Shown in pieces: positions 36,147 through 49,400 of a stretch of DNA of 64,000 nt. The position numbers and the translations under genes are program-made. The notes beneath the pieces were generated by a model. The model saw only the letters and a list, made by a program, of their open reading frames with translations, was not told where the DNA came from and searched no databases. Origin of the DNA: Delphinapterus leucas (lineage: Eukaryota > Chordata > Mammalia > Artiodactyla > Monodontidae); NCBI RefSeq assembly GCF_002288925.2, contig NW_022098037.1, positions 5,450,632-5,514,631 of the forward strand, in the 5' to 3' direction. Within the stretch, counting starts at the first letter, position 1. The number at the start of each line of letters is the position of its first letter.

Positions 36147-36504
36147 TGTTTTTTATAAATTTATTTATTTGTTTTTGGCTGCATTGGGTCTTCGTTGCTG
36201 TGCATGGGCTTTCTCTAGTTGTGGTGAGCAGGGGCTACTCTTTGTTGTGGTGTGCGGGCTTCTCGTTGCATTGGCTTCTTTTGTTGCGGAGCACAGTAGT
36301 TGTGGCACATGGGCTCAGTAGCTGTGGCTTGTGGCACATGGGCTCAGTAGCTGTGGCTTGCAGGCTCCAGAGCGCAGGCTCTGTAGTTGTGACATACAGG
36401 CCCAGTTGCTCTGTGGCATGTGGGATCTTCCCGGACCAGGGCTCGAACCCATGTCCCCTGCATTGGCAGGCGGATTCTTAACCACTGCGCCACCAGGGAA
36501 GCTC
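36147..36504 (-). mobile_element. CHR-type SINE (long form) with internal tandem duplication
   Basis: TTTTTGGCTGCATTGGGTC to GCCACCAGGGAAGCTC. Flanks CTTCCATTTCCCCC and CCTCCATTTCCCC form an imperfect duplication. A 29-bp unit repeats at 36302-36330 and 36331-36359. Confidence 0.92.
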
Positions 36505-37448
36505 CCTCCATTTCCCCTCTCTTATCCTTGGTTTGTTTTATCATATTTTTACTTCTACATATATTATAAGCACAATACATTTTTGTTATTTTTGCTTTAA
36601 ATGATCAGCTTTCAAACATAACATGAGGAGTTTTTTATAAACCTGCATAATTTTTATTTTCAGAGTCCTCCATTCCTTTTGTAGATTCAGATTTCCATCT
36701 GGTATCATTTGCCTTCTGTTTGAAGGGCTTCCTTCAATATTTCTTATAGTAAATATATGGTGGCAACAAATTCTCTCAGGTTTTCATGAAAAAGTCTTTA
36801 TTTCACATTTATTTTTGAAAGTTTTTTTTTTCTTTCCCTCATGGCTTATAGAATTCTATGTCAGCAGTTTCTTTTAGCTCTTTTGAGACCTTATTCAGTT
36901 GTTCCCTGGCCTTTCCCTATTCAGCCTGTTCCCTAGTATAGTTTCTGATGAGAAGTTTGGGGAAAATTCTTATCTTTTTTCCTCTGTATATAATTTGCCT
37001 ATTTTCTCTGGCTGCTTTTAAGAGTTTTCTCTTAATCACTGATTTTCAGCTCTTTGATATGACATATTTAGGCATGGTTTTCTTTGTGTTCATCCTGCTT
37101 TGTGTTTATTGAATTTCTTGGTGCTATATAGTTTTCATCAAATTTGCAAAATTTTTGGCTATTTTTCAAATATTTTTCCCCTTTCCCCCTCATTTTTGAG
37201 ATTCAGTTATATATGTTAGACTGTGATATTGTCCCACAGGTCACTGAGACTTTGTTCATTTATTTTTTCCCAGCCTTTTACTCTATCTTCAGGTTTCACT
37301 GATCTTTTTTCCTACATTGTCTAATCTGGTAATTATATCTTCTGAGTTTTTTATTTGAGATATTTTTGTCTCTAGAGTGTTCATTTGATTTTTTTTTAAT
37401 ATTCCATTTTCTTTTATTATGTTCGTGCTTTCCCCTAAATACTTGTTT

Positions 37449-37910
37449 TGCAGGAGAAGAGAGAAGCGAGAGAATAGTCATGTCTCAGTCTCTGGCGAGT
37501 CCCAGGACAGGCTGCCAAGTGAGGGTCCTTGGCTTCCTGTATGGAAAGAATTCAAGAGCCAGCCAAAGTAAAGTGAAAGCAGGTTTATTTAGATAGATAA
37601 ACATTAAAATTGGCAGAATGCAGACTGTCTCAGAAAGTGAGAGCGGCCCTGGGATATGAAGTTGTTAATTTTTATGCGCTGGGTAATTTCTTATGCTAAT
37701 GAGTAGGAGGATTATTTCAACTATTTGGGGAAAGGGGCAGGGATTTCCAGGAACTAGGCCACCACTCACTTTTTGGCCTTTTATGGTCAGCCTCAGAACT
37801 GTCATGGCACCTGTGGTGTGTCATTTAGCATTCTAGTGTATTACAATGAGCATATAATGAGGCTCAAGGTCTACGGGAAGTCAGATCTTCTGCCATCTTG
37901 GGCCTAACCA
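37449..37910 (-). mobile_element. solo LTR, ERV1-like
   Basis: On the minus strand it starts TGGTTAGGCCCAAG and ends CTCTTCTCCTGCA. It has a class-I layout: a late AATAAA followed by CCTGCTTTCACTTTACTTT and a CT-rich U5. No internal retroviral sequence adjoins it, so it is a solo LTR. I could not find a clear target-site duplication. Confidence 0.7.
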
Positions 37911-37947
37911 GTTTTTGTCATATCTTCAATGGCTGTGTCATTCTTTT

Positions 37948-38133
37948 TTTTTTTTTGCGGTACGCGGGCCTCTCACTGTTGTGGCCTCTCCCGTTGTGGA
38001 GTGCAGGCTCAGCGGCCATGGCTCACGGGCCTAGCCACTCCGCGGCATGTGGGACCTTCCCAGACCGGGGCACGAACCCGTATCCCCTGCATCGGCAGGC
38101 GGACTCTCAACCACTGCGCCACCAGGGAAGCGC
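37948..38133 (-). mobile_element. CHR-type SINE (short form), 18-bp perfect TSD
   Basis: Reverse element missing about 20 bases of the middle. TGGCTGTGTCATTCTTTT is at 37930-37947 and 38134-38151 without a mismatch, so it is among the youngest here. Confidence 0.95.
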
Positions 38134-38599
38134 TGGCTGTGTCATTCTTTTAACTGTTGTCCCTTGACCTCTTCCTTCCTGTCTCACTTGGACATATGAT
38201 AGTTTTTTATATCTTTGCTGCTAATTCTATAAGCTCATTTTGGAGTCTGTTTTTATTGACTGATTTTGGTCTTGGTTATGATCACATTTTCTTCTTGGCA
38301 CGTCTGATAATTATTGATTGCATACTGAACATTGTGAATGTTATATCGCTTAGTATCTGAAATTATTTTTGTCTCCATTTCATGAGTATTGGGTTTCATT
38401 CTGGTAAGCAGTTAAGTAATCTGTGATTAGTTTGATCATTTGAGGCTAGCTTTTTAGTTTGTTAGGGCAGGTTTAGGATACTTTAAGAATGGTTTATTCT
38501 GTACCAATGCATAGTCCTTCTGGGGTTTCTACTGAATGCCTTTAGTGATCAATGAGGTCTCTCCACTCTAGCTTGAAAAATTAAAAGATTTGCAGCGCT

Positions 38600-39265
38600 G
38601 TATGAACTCTGTAACTATTCAGCTCACAGCTCGCTAGTTGTTCCTTGCCTGACCTTCTTACTGAACTCAGGTTCGGCTGCTTGCTGCTTGAAAGCCAATA
38701 CTTGAGAGGCAAGTGCTGGTAAGAACGGAAAGGTGCTTTATTCAGGAGGCCAGCAACTTGAGGAGATGGCAGACTGGTGTCCAAAAACCCAGCTCCAAAG
38801 ATTCTGCTTGATCATGAAAGTTTTTAAAGGGAGAATCATTTGGGGAGGGGATCAGTCCAGTTTATCTGCCACTGTGTGCAGATTTTCTTCTGCTTGGTTG
38901 GTGGTGAGGTAACAGGGTGGTATTCCAGGAATCTCATGCTCAACCTGAAGTTATAATCCTCTACCTGGGTGGGGGCGGGCCTTAGTTCCTGTAGAAGAAC
39001 TCAAAGGTATTGTTATGTATATTCTTTGAGGACCAGGACCCTGCCCTGAGGCTGCATTATTGTTTCTTGACTCCTCCTCTTTTGTTTCTGCATTCCGTCC
39101 ATTCCCTGATAAGCAATTGTTTGATTTTGCCCTTTGGAACTCAGGGAAGGTCAAGGGGGCTGAATGAAGCCTATTTCCTACAAACAAGAAATGGGGGGAC
39201 ACAGAAAGTATTTGTACCTGAGAGGGCCCCATAGGGTCCTGCTCCGTTTCAACCTGGTGAAGTTG
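38600..39265 (-). mobile_element. probable second LTR (reverse orientation, limits approximate)
   Basis: On the minus strand an AATAAAGCACC poly(A) motif (about 38741-38730) follows about 500 nt of U3-like unique sequence and is followed by a moderately GC-rich R/U5-like tail. Ends and family are uncertain. Confidence 0.5.
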
Positions 39266-40236
39266 CACACTATGTATGTGCATCTTAGTATTCAACAAAG
39301 CATCAGGGGGACCCCTGCAAATTTCTGGAGCTCTTTTTCAGCACTGTTCCCTTCTCTTTTTTTGCCTTAAAAAATTTTTTTTCCTCTTCTTCCCCCTTCT
39401 CTTTGAAATTCTGTCTCAGAAGTCCCAGCCATCTCAGCATCATTGAATTCCAATTTCTTTCCTCAACTCCTTAATTCAGTTAGACTATGCTTGGGATTCT
39501 TTGTCTACTCCATGGTTTGCAGTGTGCCTCTAGGCAGAAAGCTGGGGCAACCCTAGAATTCACCTTGTTTGCTTTCTCACTGGGATCACGTGGCCTGTGC
39601 TGCCTGTTCAATATCTGAAAACATTTGTTTCATATATTTTGCCCAGTTTCCAGTTGTTGAGGAGGGAGGGTAAATATAGTGTTTGTTCCTCCATCATCAC
39701 CAGAAATGTGTAAAATCTGAAAAATATTTTATTACCTATTGCTTGTTCATGTGTTATTGTCCTTTAGCTTTTTGTTTAGAAAATATTCTTAAGTGACTTC
39801 AACAGTGGACAAAACTTTTATGAAATACAAATTTATTGCTTAGTATAACATTAGAGCCTTTCAGGTTTTTTATAGTTTTTTTTTTTACTGTGAAGATTCA
39901 GACCCTCTACACCACTTTAAGTCTTAAAGGGTCTTATAATATGGACCATGTTATATAGTTGAGCAACATTCATGTTAGCGTCAGTGTGAATATGTCTTTT
40001 CTCTTATTGGTCTGTGACAATTGAGGTTGAAGCACAGTTCGGTTCCTAGACTTAAATTTGCATTCAAGTATATTGGGTTCTCTGAAGGCAAAACTAACAT
40101 ATAGCTTTTGTTTCTATATATAGGATTGTTTTGCTCATTGTTTGGGGTATATTAAGCTTTCAGACTAAATAATGAATAAATACTTAAAGAAGTAAGAACA
40201 AATGATCTGTGCTCTCCTATCCCCCTATGTTTCTAG

Positions 40237-40441
40237 GTAACTATAACTACCCAGAATTGCAGCCATGGAGTCCATGCTTAATAAGTTGAAGAGTACTGTT
40301 ACAAAAGTAACAGCTGATGTCACTAGTGCTGTGATGGGAAATCCTGTCACTAGAGAATTTGATGTTGGTCGACACATTGCCAGTGGTGGCAGTGGGCTAG
40401 CTTGGAAGATTTTTAATGGCACAAAAAAGTCAACAAAGCAG
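40237..40441 (+). CDS. SCYL2: SCYL2 exon 2 (start codon exon; coding from 40265)
   Basis: The acceptor is CCTATGTTTCTAG and the donor GTAAGT is at 40442. It has 28 nt of 5' UTR and then 59 codons: [19 protein letters not shown] through to NGTKKSTKQ. The glycine-rich-loop region reads [11 protein letters not shown] (37-47). From memory the human protein has Asn at position 43; if so, Ser43 is a lineage change. Confidence 0.96.
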
Positions 40442-43400
40442 GTAAGTTTTAGTTTAGAGTCCAGTTGGAAGGAACACACAAGCTAATAAGTACCATAATG
40501 TGCATGTATGCATTTTTATGTTAAGAAATGCTAAAAGTAATGGGTTCTTTAGTTGTCATTTCATCTAATGAAGTCATAGAAAAACAAATGCTTTTAAACA
40601 TGCCCTTGAATCTCATTGTTACAGATACATTGTTTGATATATCATCTCATCTTGTACTTTAATTTTGTTTACTTAATAACAAACATATCAGTTGCACAAA
40701 TGAGTGTATTAGATTTTAATATTTAGCAAAGTGGTTTTTATTATTTTTTTAACACCTTTATTGGAGTATAATTGCTTTACAACTGTGTGTTAGTTTCTGC
40801 TTTATAACCAAGTGAATCAGCTATACATATACATATATCCCCATATCTCCTCCCTCTTTTAGCAAAGTGTTTTAGAATAAAAATTGCCATGTTCCTTTTT
40901 ATCTTTATCAATACATTACGACAAAATACTCAGTTAAATTTTTCTAACATTCTTTTTTAAGCATCCTTATTCCCTCTTTTATTCTATAGCCTTATAGAAA
41001 ATAGGCTTCTATAATATTTTTTCATATTTATTAACGCTATAGTTTTTACCATCAGGGGATACATTTGTGGCATATAATCAGTAGTATGTTTGGGGGTATA
41101 TTGATTTAAAAATTATTTTAAAACTGTTCTTTTAGTAAAGAGTAGTTTGAATGAGTTGTATTTTTATTTTTATTTTTATTTGACTTAAGAGACCAACAGA
41201 CTGTTCTTAGAAATGTGGAGGATTGTTAGTGTTAAATTTTACTAACAACTTCTGTTGGAATTGTTAAAGAATTGAAAAATCACCAGGTTTAAAATGTTTG
41301 TGGAAATATGTTCTTTAAAAAGAAGAATCAAAAAAGAAAAAAGAGGGCTTCTCTGGTGGCGCAGTGGTTGAGAGTCCGCCTGCCGATGCAGGGGACACGG
41401 GTTTGTGCCCCGGTATGTCGCGGAGTGGCTGGGCCCATGAGCCATGGCCGCTGGGCCTGTGCATCCGGAGCCTGTGCTCTGCAACGGAAGAGGCCACAAC
41501 AGTGAGAGGCCCGCGTACCGCAAAAAAAGAAAAAAAGAAAAATCACTTTCCAAAAGTACTTTTACTTCCCTATATGTGAAACATATCAAATTTAAGACAT
41601 GGGATTTAATACACATATTTTCCAATGACTATCAAAATTGTACAATTGTGGGTATGCATTGTGACTTTTCCAAAACCAGCTTATTTCCCAAACAAGTATG
41701 TTAAAGACGGAATTGGCTTTGGTTATCCTTTTATGAAGGAAGAATCTTGGTTCTGTGATAGATTGCTGGTATGTGGTTTGTACCCGATGTGTAAATCTTG
41801 TTTTTATTGCCATTTGGTTAGAAGTCTTTAAGTCCAAAGTTGATCTTTATCTTAAATATTGATTGGTCTTTTTTTTTTTTTTTTTTTTTTGTGGTACTCG
41901 GAACTCTCACTGTTGTGGCCTCTCCCGTTGCGGAGCACAGGCTCTGGACGTGCAGGCTCAGCAACCATGGCTCACGGGCCCAGCCGCTCCGCGGCATGTG
42001 GGATCTTCCCAGACCGGGGCATGAACCCGTGTCCTCTGCATTGGCAGGTGGACTCTCAACCACTGCGCCACCAGGGAAGCCCGATTGGTCATTTTTGAAC
42101 ATTGTTTTCTCTTTCACCAAGAGCTCATCCAAAAAAGTAAATGGTTTCTTGAGTATTGACTACTTAAAAAGTTATGAATGAGGTCATGAAGTTATATAAA
42201 TGACCAGCCTCCAACACCAGCACAAATTGCTTTTATAATCAATTATAGAAAGGGAAAATGAAATAACACCAAATTTACTAAATTTTGCATTGTTTATTAA
42301 GGACGTGATAACATAATAGTGTCTTTGTCCTTAACCAAAAGAGTTCTAGGTGTTTGTGTTTATATCATTAGTTCATATGCTGAAATCCTCTAATGTAGGA
42401 GCTTCTGTTGGTGCTAATAGAACATGAGAACCAGGCACAAATAATAGATAGTTAATTAGATATTACACATTAATACAGCATTTCTCAACTGCTGACTTCC
42501 GGAACTGAGATCTCTTATGAAACTTTAACTGTATTCCTTTTTTTCCCCAAATTTATTGCTTTGAGGAAAAAGGTAGTTTTAGAATATATCATTGCTCTCT
42601 GTGGATTTTGAATTTTCTTTTGCCTCTTTCAAACCTCAGAGGGTTAGAACTCGTGAGTATCCTGTCTCGACTGCTGGCTAATTCCTTAAGGAATAGCTAA
42701 GTCTCTTGGCACTGAAGCCTGATTTGAATTTCTCCCTTAATTGAAAAGTTTTAGTTCTTTTTTCAATGGCCTCATTTTTATTAAAAGGGAATCAGAGAAA
42801 ATAGATAATCTAGAGCTGTACTTAATACAATATGGTAGCCATAAGCTATATATGGTTTTTTCAATTAATTAAAATTTAATAAGATTAAATTCAGTTTCTT
42901 TATTGGACTAGTCACATTTCAAATGCTCCATAGCCACATGTGGCTCATATTACCGTATTGGACAGTGCAGGTAAAGAACTTTCTATCATCACTGAAAGTT
43001 CTTTTGGGCAGTGCTGATTTTAGAGAAACTGGGAGAAAAATAATGGAAAAGGATACTCTGCTAGTCGTTTTCTTCCCCCTTAAAGGGACATTGAGACTGA
43101 AGGCATCTTTCTTACCCTCTCAGCTTTATTTGATTTAGCATACAGTGTACTTGATTGTAGTTGTGTTTTATAGTAGAATATATGATCTTAAATTTGACTT
43201 TGAGGTAAACATCGGGTACGAGGCTTTGGGCTAGGAGATTTTCATACCTGTTTTCTTAAAAATAAATTTATTTATTTATTTGTTTTTGTCTGTGTTGGGT
43301 GTTCGTTGCTGTGCGCCGGCTTTCTCTAGTTGCCGCGAGTGGGGCTACTCCTCATTGCGGTGTGTGGGCTTCTCATTGTGGTGGCTTCTCTTGTTGCAGA

Positions 43401-46400
43401 GCACGGGCTCTAGGCGCATGGGCTTCAGTAGTTGTGTCACACGGGCTTCAGTAGTTGTGGCGTGCGGGCTTCAGTAGTTGGGGAGCGCGGGCTTAGTTGT
43501 GGCATGTGGGATCTTCCTCGACCAGGGCTCGAACCCGTGTCCCCTGCATTGGCAGGCGGATTCTTAACCGCTGCGCCACCAGGGAAGCTCTCATACCTGG
43601 TTTTAATAGTTAAAAATATGAAGGTGTTTTCTGTTGTTACATGGCATGAAATAAATACCATGATATGAAATAAATACCATGATATTTAAACCATTGCATT
43701 TAAAGTTTAAATCTTGTTCTTTTCCCCCATTTCACTTTTTTTACATGATCTTCAAAAAAAGTATCATAATTTCACATTGTCCAAAAAAAACCCAACAACA
43801 ACAACAAAAAACACAGCAGTATTTCCAAGTTAAAAGAATCCTTATATTAGTATTTTTAGGGTTTGCATACCCCTTTAAAGATTATCTGTGTATTTTTTCC
43901 TAGGGTTATTTCAAGTTCACATTAGTACATGATTAATTATAATTTTCAGATCATGTAGAACTTTTAACTTTAAAATTTATTTTTATTTATTTTTGGCTGC
44001 ATTGGGTCTTTGTTGCTGCACACGGACTTTCTCTAGTTGCGGTGAGCTGGGGCTACTCTTCTTTGTGGTGTGCGGGCTTCTCACTGCGGTGGCTTCTCTT
44101 GTTGTGCAGCACGGGATCTAGGTGCACGGGCTTTGGTAGTGTGGCACGTGGGCTCAGTAGTTGTGGCTCCCGGGCTCTAGAGCGCAGGCTCAGTAGTTGT
44201 GGCACATGGGCTTAGTTGCTCCACGTCATGTGGGATCTTCCCGGACCAGGGCTCGAACCTGTTTCCCCTGCATTGGCAGGCGGATTCTTAACTACTACGC
44301 CACCGGGGAAGTCCCAACTTTTAACTTTTTAACCTAAATGTTTGAAGACCTCTTAGAAGAGTAGTAATAATAGCACCTACGAAACTGATGAGAAAAAGTA
44401 CATATTTATGAAACCTGGAATGCAGCACGATAAAGAATTGGTAAATAAAAAGTTACTTGCGCCTGGTTACTTGTGCCTTCATTGTACCTGATTGGACATC
44501 TGTATTATTATTCTGTCTTTATGCTTCCAAAAATAAGTTTCTGTTGCTTTTTATTATTTTTGAAAGACATTCATTGAAGAAACACATCATAGTGAATAAT
44601 TTATGAAAGTGAAATTAAGAATTCTAAGAATCTTCAAGACAAGTGTATAGTTGATTTTTTGCAGTAAAATAAATTTCTTAGGCCAGTTTTGTATATAAAA
44701 TGAGCCGTTAAGACTTTTAAAAGTTATTATTTAGATAAACTTAACCAAATACAACATGTAAACATGTTGAAATGGATAGATGTTTAAATACAGCTTAGCA
44801 CTGGAAGCTACTGTTTAGGCTCAAGTGCTATTTAGTTTCCTTTTTGAGTGTTTATTTAGAAGCAGCTCTTAGTTCTTAACCATTACTCTTTCTAGAATGT
44901 CTTTCTAGAGATGCTATAAAACATTTCAAGGTGACATTTAGGGAATTTAAGTTGTCTAATTTTTAAAATATAAACTTATTTTTAAGAACTCACATGTGGA
45001 ATAGTGCACAAATCATGAGTGAGCAGCTTTTTGAATGTCACCGTGAACACACCTGTGTACCCAGCATCCATATCAAGAAAACATTGCTAATACTCATGTC
45101 TCTTCACATTTATTACCTCCCCCCCCCCGCCCCAACCCCGCCCCTTCTCTCCAGGGCTAACTGCTCTCCTGTCCTTTGACACTTAGGAATAATCTTGCCA
45201 GTTTTTGAATTTTGTTTAGGTGGAACCATAGCATGTACTTTTGTGTTTGGCTCCCTTTTCTTAAATTTATTTTCATGAAATACATCTATGTAGTTGAACA
45301 TAGCAATTTTTCTTTTCATTGATATATAGAGTACTGCTGTGAACATTGTTGTGTGCTGTTGGCATATATGACATGTTACCTAGATATGGAATTGCTAGGT
45401 AATAGTGTATGTATCTGTTCAGTGCCAAAAAGCTTTCCAGAGTGTTTGTGCCAATGTACACATCCACCAGCATTTACAGATCTCCACATCTCTGCCCAAA
45501 CCTTTCCATAGTTAGTCTTTTGAACTAAAGAGGGCTATTTAATTTTTGAAAATTCAGTGAAATATTTCCTGCTCCCCTACCTCTTGAACTTTTGTAATGT
45601 CTAGTAGATAGTTGCTAGGCTTAGAGTTTATGCTGCTGTATTTCTCTTATAGCTTTGAAACTGACTTAGTCTTTCTACAGAGTAGCATATTTAGGACTAA
45701 AATGGTTTTATAAACATAGACACTCTTTTCAAATATATCCTTATTTCCTTTTTAAAGAATATTTAAGAGAGATTTCTGAGACAAATGCCCTGCACTGGAT
45801 TTCATTAGCTTTTCTAATTTTTAATTAGACTTTATTTAAACAAGTCATTAAAGGGAATTTTTTTGGGTCAAACTGTATATATAAGTGAGAAACGTTTGCT
45901 TCATATATATGTCCTTTAAAATTGAAATACCATCACCGTATCTGTTAGATAGGAATACTATAACTATAAAGGCTGCTATATATTTAAATAATTTGTAATA
46001 AAAGCACTACATAAATAGTTTCTGTCCCACCTGTATATATAACTTTTACTTCTTTTCAAGTAGAAGAATAGCTCAACATTTTGAAATCTCTTTCAACTCT
46101 CCTATGTCAAGCCAAGGGATTTATTTGGGGGGAAAATGTTTTAAAAAATACGTGTGCGTGTGTGTATGTTTATATATAAAATTTTGCCTGGTTCTCAGGC
46201 TATTCATGCATTTATTTATTAAGCATTTCTGTTTATCTTGACACAAGATTCTGTGTTGCCAGGTGACTACTCTTCAAATGGATTTAACATTTATTAGGAG
46301 TCTTCTAGTGTCCCACATTTATTACGATCTTTTTTATCCAGCTTTGGAGTAGTTCTTTTTTAAAAAAATAAGGCAACTTCAGTCTTATTTTGCCTTAAAA

Positions 46401-49400
46401 GTCATACTTGTTGGCCTATTTCTTTTGCCCTGCTTCATAAGCTTCGTAACACCCCCAGTTAAATTGCTATTCATATGAGGATAATAAAGATTGATCAGTT
46501 TTTTAAAATTATGCAGTAAAAATTTACCTATTCATATTTATCCACTCTACTACATGTAGGCTTGGACACAGTCCCTTCCTTATTACAGAATTTACATTAT
46601 GTTATTCTAGATGCCAGTGTCCATGGGGTAAAGCTTGCTAATATTGTGTAGACAGAGGCATAATTAAATTATTATAAATAGTTAAATTCTAAAATATTAA
46701 CAGCTTTAATGTAAAGGAAACCATTGTGCAAAGGTGAATGTGCTAGTCAAGTTGCTTAGATCAAAAATGATCATAGACTATCTCTAGTAATTTTAAGGAG
46801 TATATCTTGTTATCCCTCAGTCATCTCAACTTATTTTTAACTTAATCTAAATAAAAACTTATATTTTGTTTTATTGTTTTGAGAAAGAAACATTGTCCCA
46901 AAATCACACAAAAAAAAGAAGAACATGATGCTTGGAGTTACCACCAGCCAGTCCTGAAAGGCCCATAAAATAAAGGATTTCAGGGAATGTCTATGTTTCA
47001 AAAACCATCTCTGGTGGCTCTGAGGAATAGGTTAGTGGAGTTCATGATTGCTATTAGGGAATCCTAGATACATTGGTGTATACTAACTCAGATTTTATTA
47101 CTTAAATTATCTTGTTTTCAGTGAGAGTTCAGCTTTGTAGTTATAGTAAGCAAAGTAGCTTTTAAAAATTATAAATTAGGTCTATATCAAAAGACAGCCT
47201 CCATTATGACAAATATTAATTTTTAGAAAAGATAATTTATTTCATGTCCTTTTTTGTTTAAAGATAGGCTATTGAGAAAAATACTTTTTATTTATGGGTA
47301 ACTCTCTTTGCCAATGTATTTTTAAAAATATTAAGTGAATAAACAATAGAGTGCCAAATGTTGCTTACATTATTTTATATTTGGTATTGTAATTTTGCAA
47401 AAAGAACCTCACATTTTAATTAGCGTTAACAGTTGTTGAATCTTAAGTGGAAGATATATTGGTTGATTGCACTACCTCATTTTTTTGGTATATTTGAAAA
47501 TTTTCATAATGAAAAGTTGAAAACGGTTTTAATTCAACATGATAATGAAATGCTTTGAGTAGTTGCTTATCTTTACTGACCATCAGTAGGCAATGAACAT
47601 CTGAGTATCTTTTAGGTGAAGATCCTGTGGTGGGTACAGAGACACTTATGGCATGGTTTCTTTCTTCGAGAAGCTTGTAATATACATATAGGTATAGACA
47701 GATAGGATTTTTATACAAGTGATATGTGTTAGCAGAGGGGGTAGTATAGTGAAGTAGTAGAGGAAAGACAAATTTAGAAATTAGATGATAGTCTATTCTG
47801 TTGAAAGGTTTCAAGGTGCAGGCTAAGAGTTTTCTTTTAAGGAGTCAGTATGAGGCCTAAAGGTTAGTTAATTAGTCATTACTTTGTTGACATTGGTTAA
47901 TTTTAATTAACTGATCCGAACAAAGAAATTTTTTTTTTTTTTTTTTTTTTTTTATACGCGGGCCTCTCACTGTTGTGGCCTCTCCCGTTGCAGAGCACAG
48001 GCTCCGGACGCGCAGGCTCAGCAGCCATGGCTCACGGGCCTAGCCGCTTCGCGGCATGTGGGATCTTCCCAGACCGGGGCACGAACCCGTGTCCTCTGCA
48101 TCGGCAGGCGGACTCTCAACCACTGCGCCACCAGGGAAGCCCCGAACAAAGAAAATATTTTTAAGATAGTTGATAACCTGTTCTGATCTATGTAGGAATC
48201 TTTCATTTTTGACCTAAAACGATAAATGAATGTCAGAGAGAGTTGTGTTTTTCTTTTTCTTTATGAACTGTAGTGTTCTGCCTTTAGAGTGGTGAATCTG
48301 TAGGAGCTCAGAAGTTACTTCATGTAATCTTTTTTTAAAGAGTTAAAACATCTTGAAAAAATAAACATATTTAAATTAGATGCATTTATAAAATACGTTG
48401 GAACACTTACTAAAAATTGTACACATGAATAGTGAGATGGGAACTTGAACTTGTAGGTCATTTGTTTTTAGTTCAAGTTAATATTACATAATGCTCTTAG
48501 CTCCTGTTCTGTGTCTCAAAATGATCAAAAGAGCTAATATTTTGTGTTTGTGTGTGTGTATGTGTATATGTATATGCCAGGTTAACTTGTGAAGGCAGTA
48601 TATATATGAGTGCTATTTAAAGCTCTCACTCAAATAGTTTTACTGAAGGCATATATCATGTCTTACTAGGGTCTTATTTATTGGCCCTGTTATTTCTGGG
48701 GAGACAGAATGGTGTATTGGCTAAGAAAGTGACCCCTAGAGCTGGACTGACTGGGTTTGAATCTTGATTCTTCATCTTACCAATTGTGAGATCTTAGATA
48801 ATATGTTTATCTTTTCCACAGTGTCCTCATCTGTGAAATGAGGATAATAACTTGTCTCATGGGTTGCTGTGAAGAGTGGAATAATTCCTAAAAAGTACAC
48901 AGATGCTTGGGGAATAGGGTGTTCAATTTGAGTTACTAATATAGTCCCTTTACGTTATAACTTTTCAGAGCCTCAATCCTCTAAAATCCTTAACTTATCT
49001 ATATATGTCTAAGGAGGCTCCAACTTAAAACAAGTTGTGTTTTGAGGAATTTACTGATTTGGATTTCTGCAGTGAATCTCCGTTATGTAAATAGGTTGCC
49101 AGGCTAACTTGTGAAGGCAATAATCATAATGTAGCAAAAATAATTAGAAGAGAACAGCAATAAAATGGAAAGATACTGTCTTGGTATCAACTCAAAGATA
49201 GTTGAGTAGTAGTAGGTTTAATTAAAAGCATTTGAAAGAGACACAGAGCTCTGAAAGAGTCATTCAAAATCTTCCATAGAATTTTGGAGGGCTAGCATTG
49301 ATTCTTTGCTAATTTTACTTCCAACTTTATCAGTTTTCTTTGCATTTATGATGGAGAGCTAGCAGCATCACTGATGTATTACACAGTTGTAATATATCAT

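Larger units (their letters stand above)
32030..37440 (-). mobile_element. ancient LINE-1 in reverse, interrupted by several insertions
   Basis: Diverged reverse L1 ORF2 sequence (for example TTGGACTGCATTGAGTCTAT near 32057 and AGGACCTCCATTAGAATACT near 33359). Insertions at 32255-33111, 33985-34198, 34560-34898 and 36147-36504 break it. No long ORF survives. From about 36600 the match is to the 5' part of L1 and is less certain. Confidence 0.75.

Noticed and set aside
37449..39265. A complete endogenous retrovirus between two LTR-like sequences
   Set aside because: The two LTR-like sequences are different from each other, and the sequence between them is L1-like with a SINE; no gag, pol or env similarity is seen.
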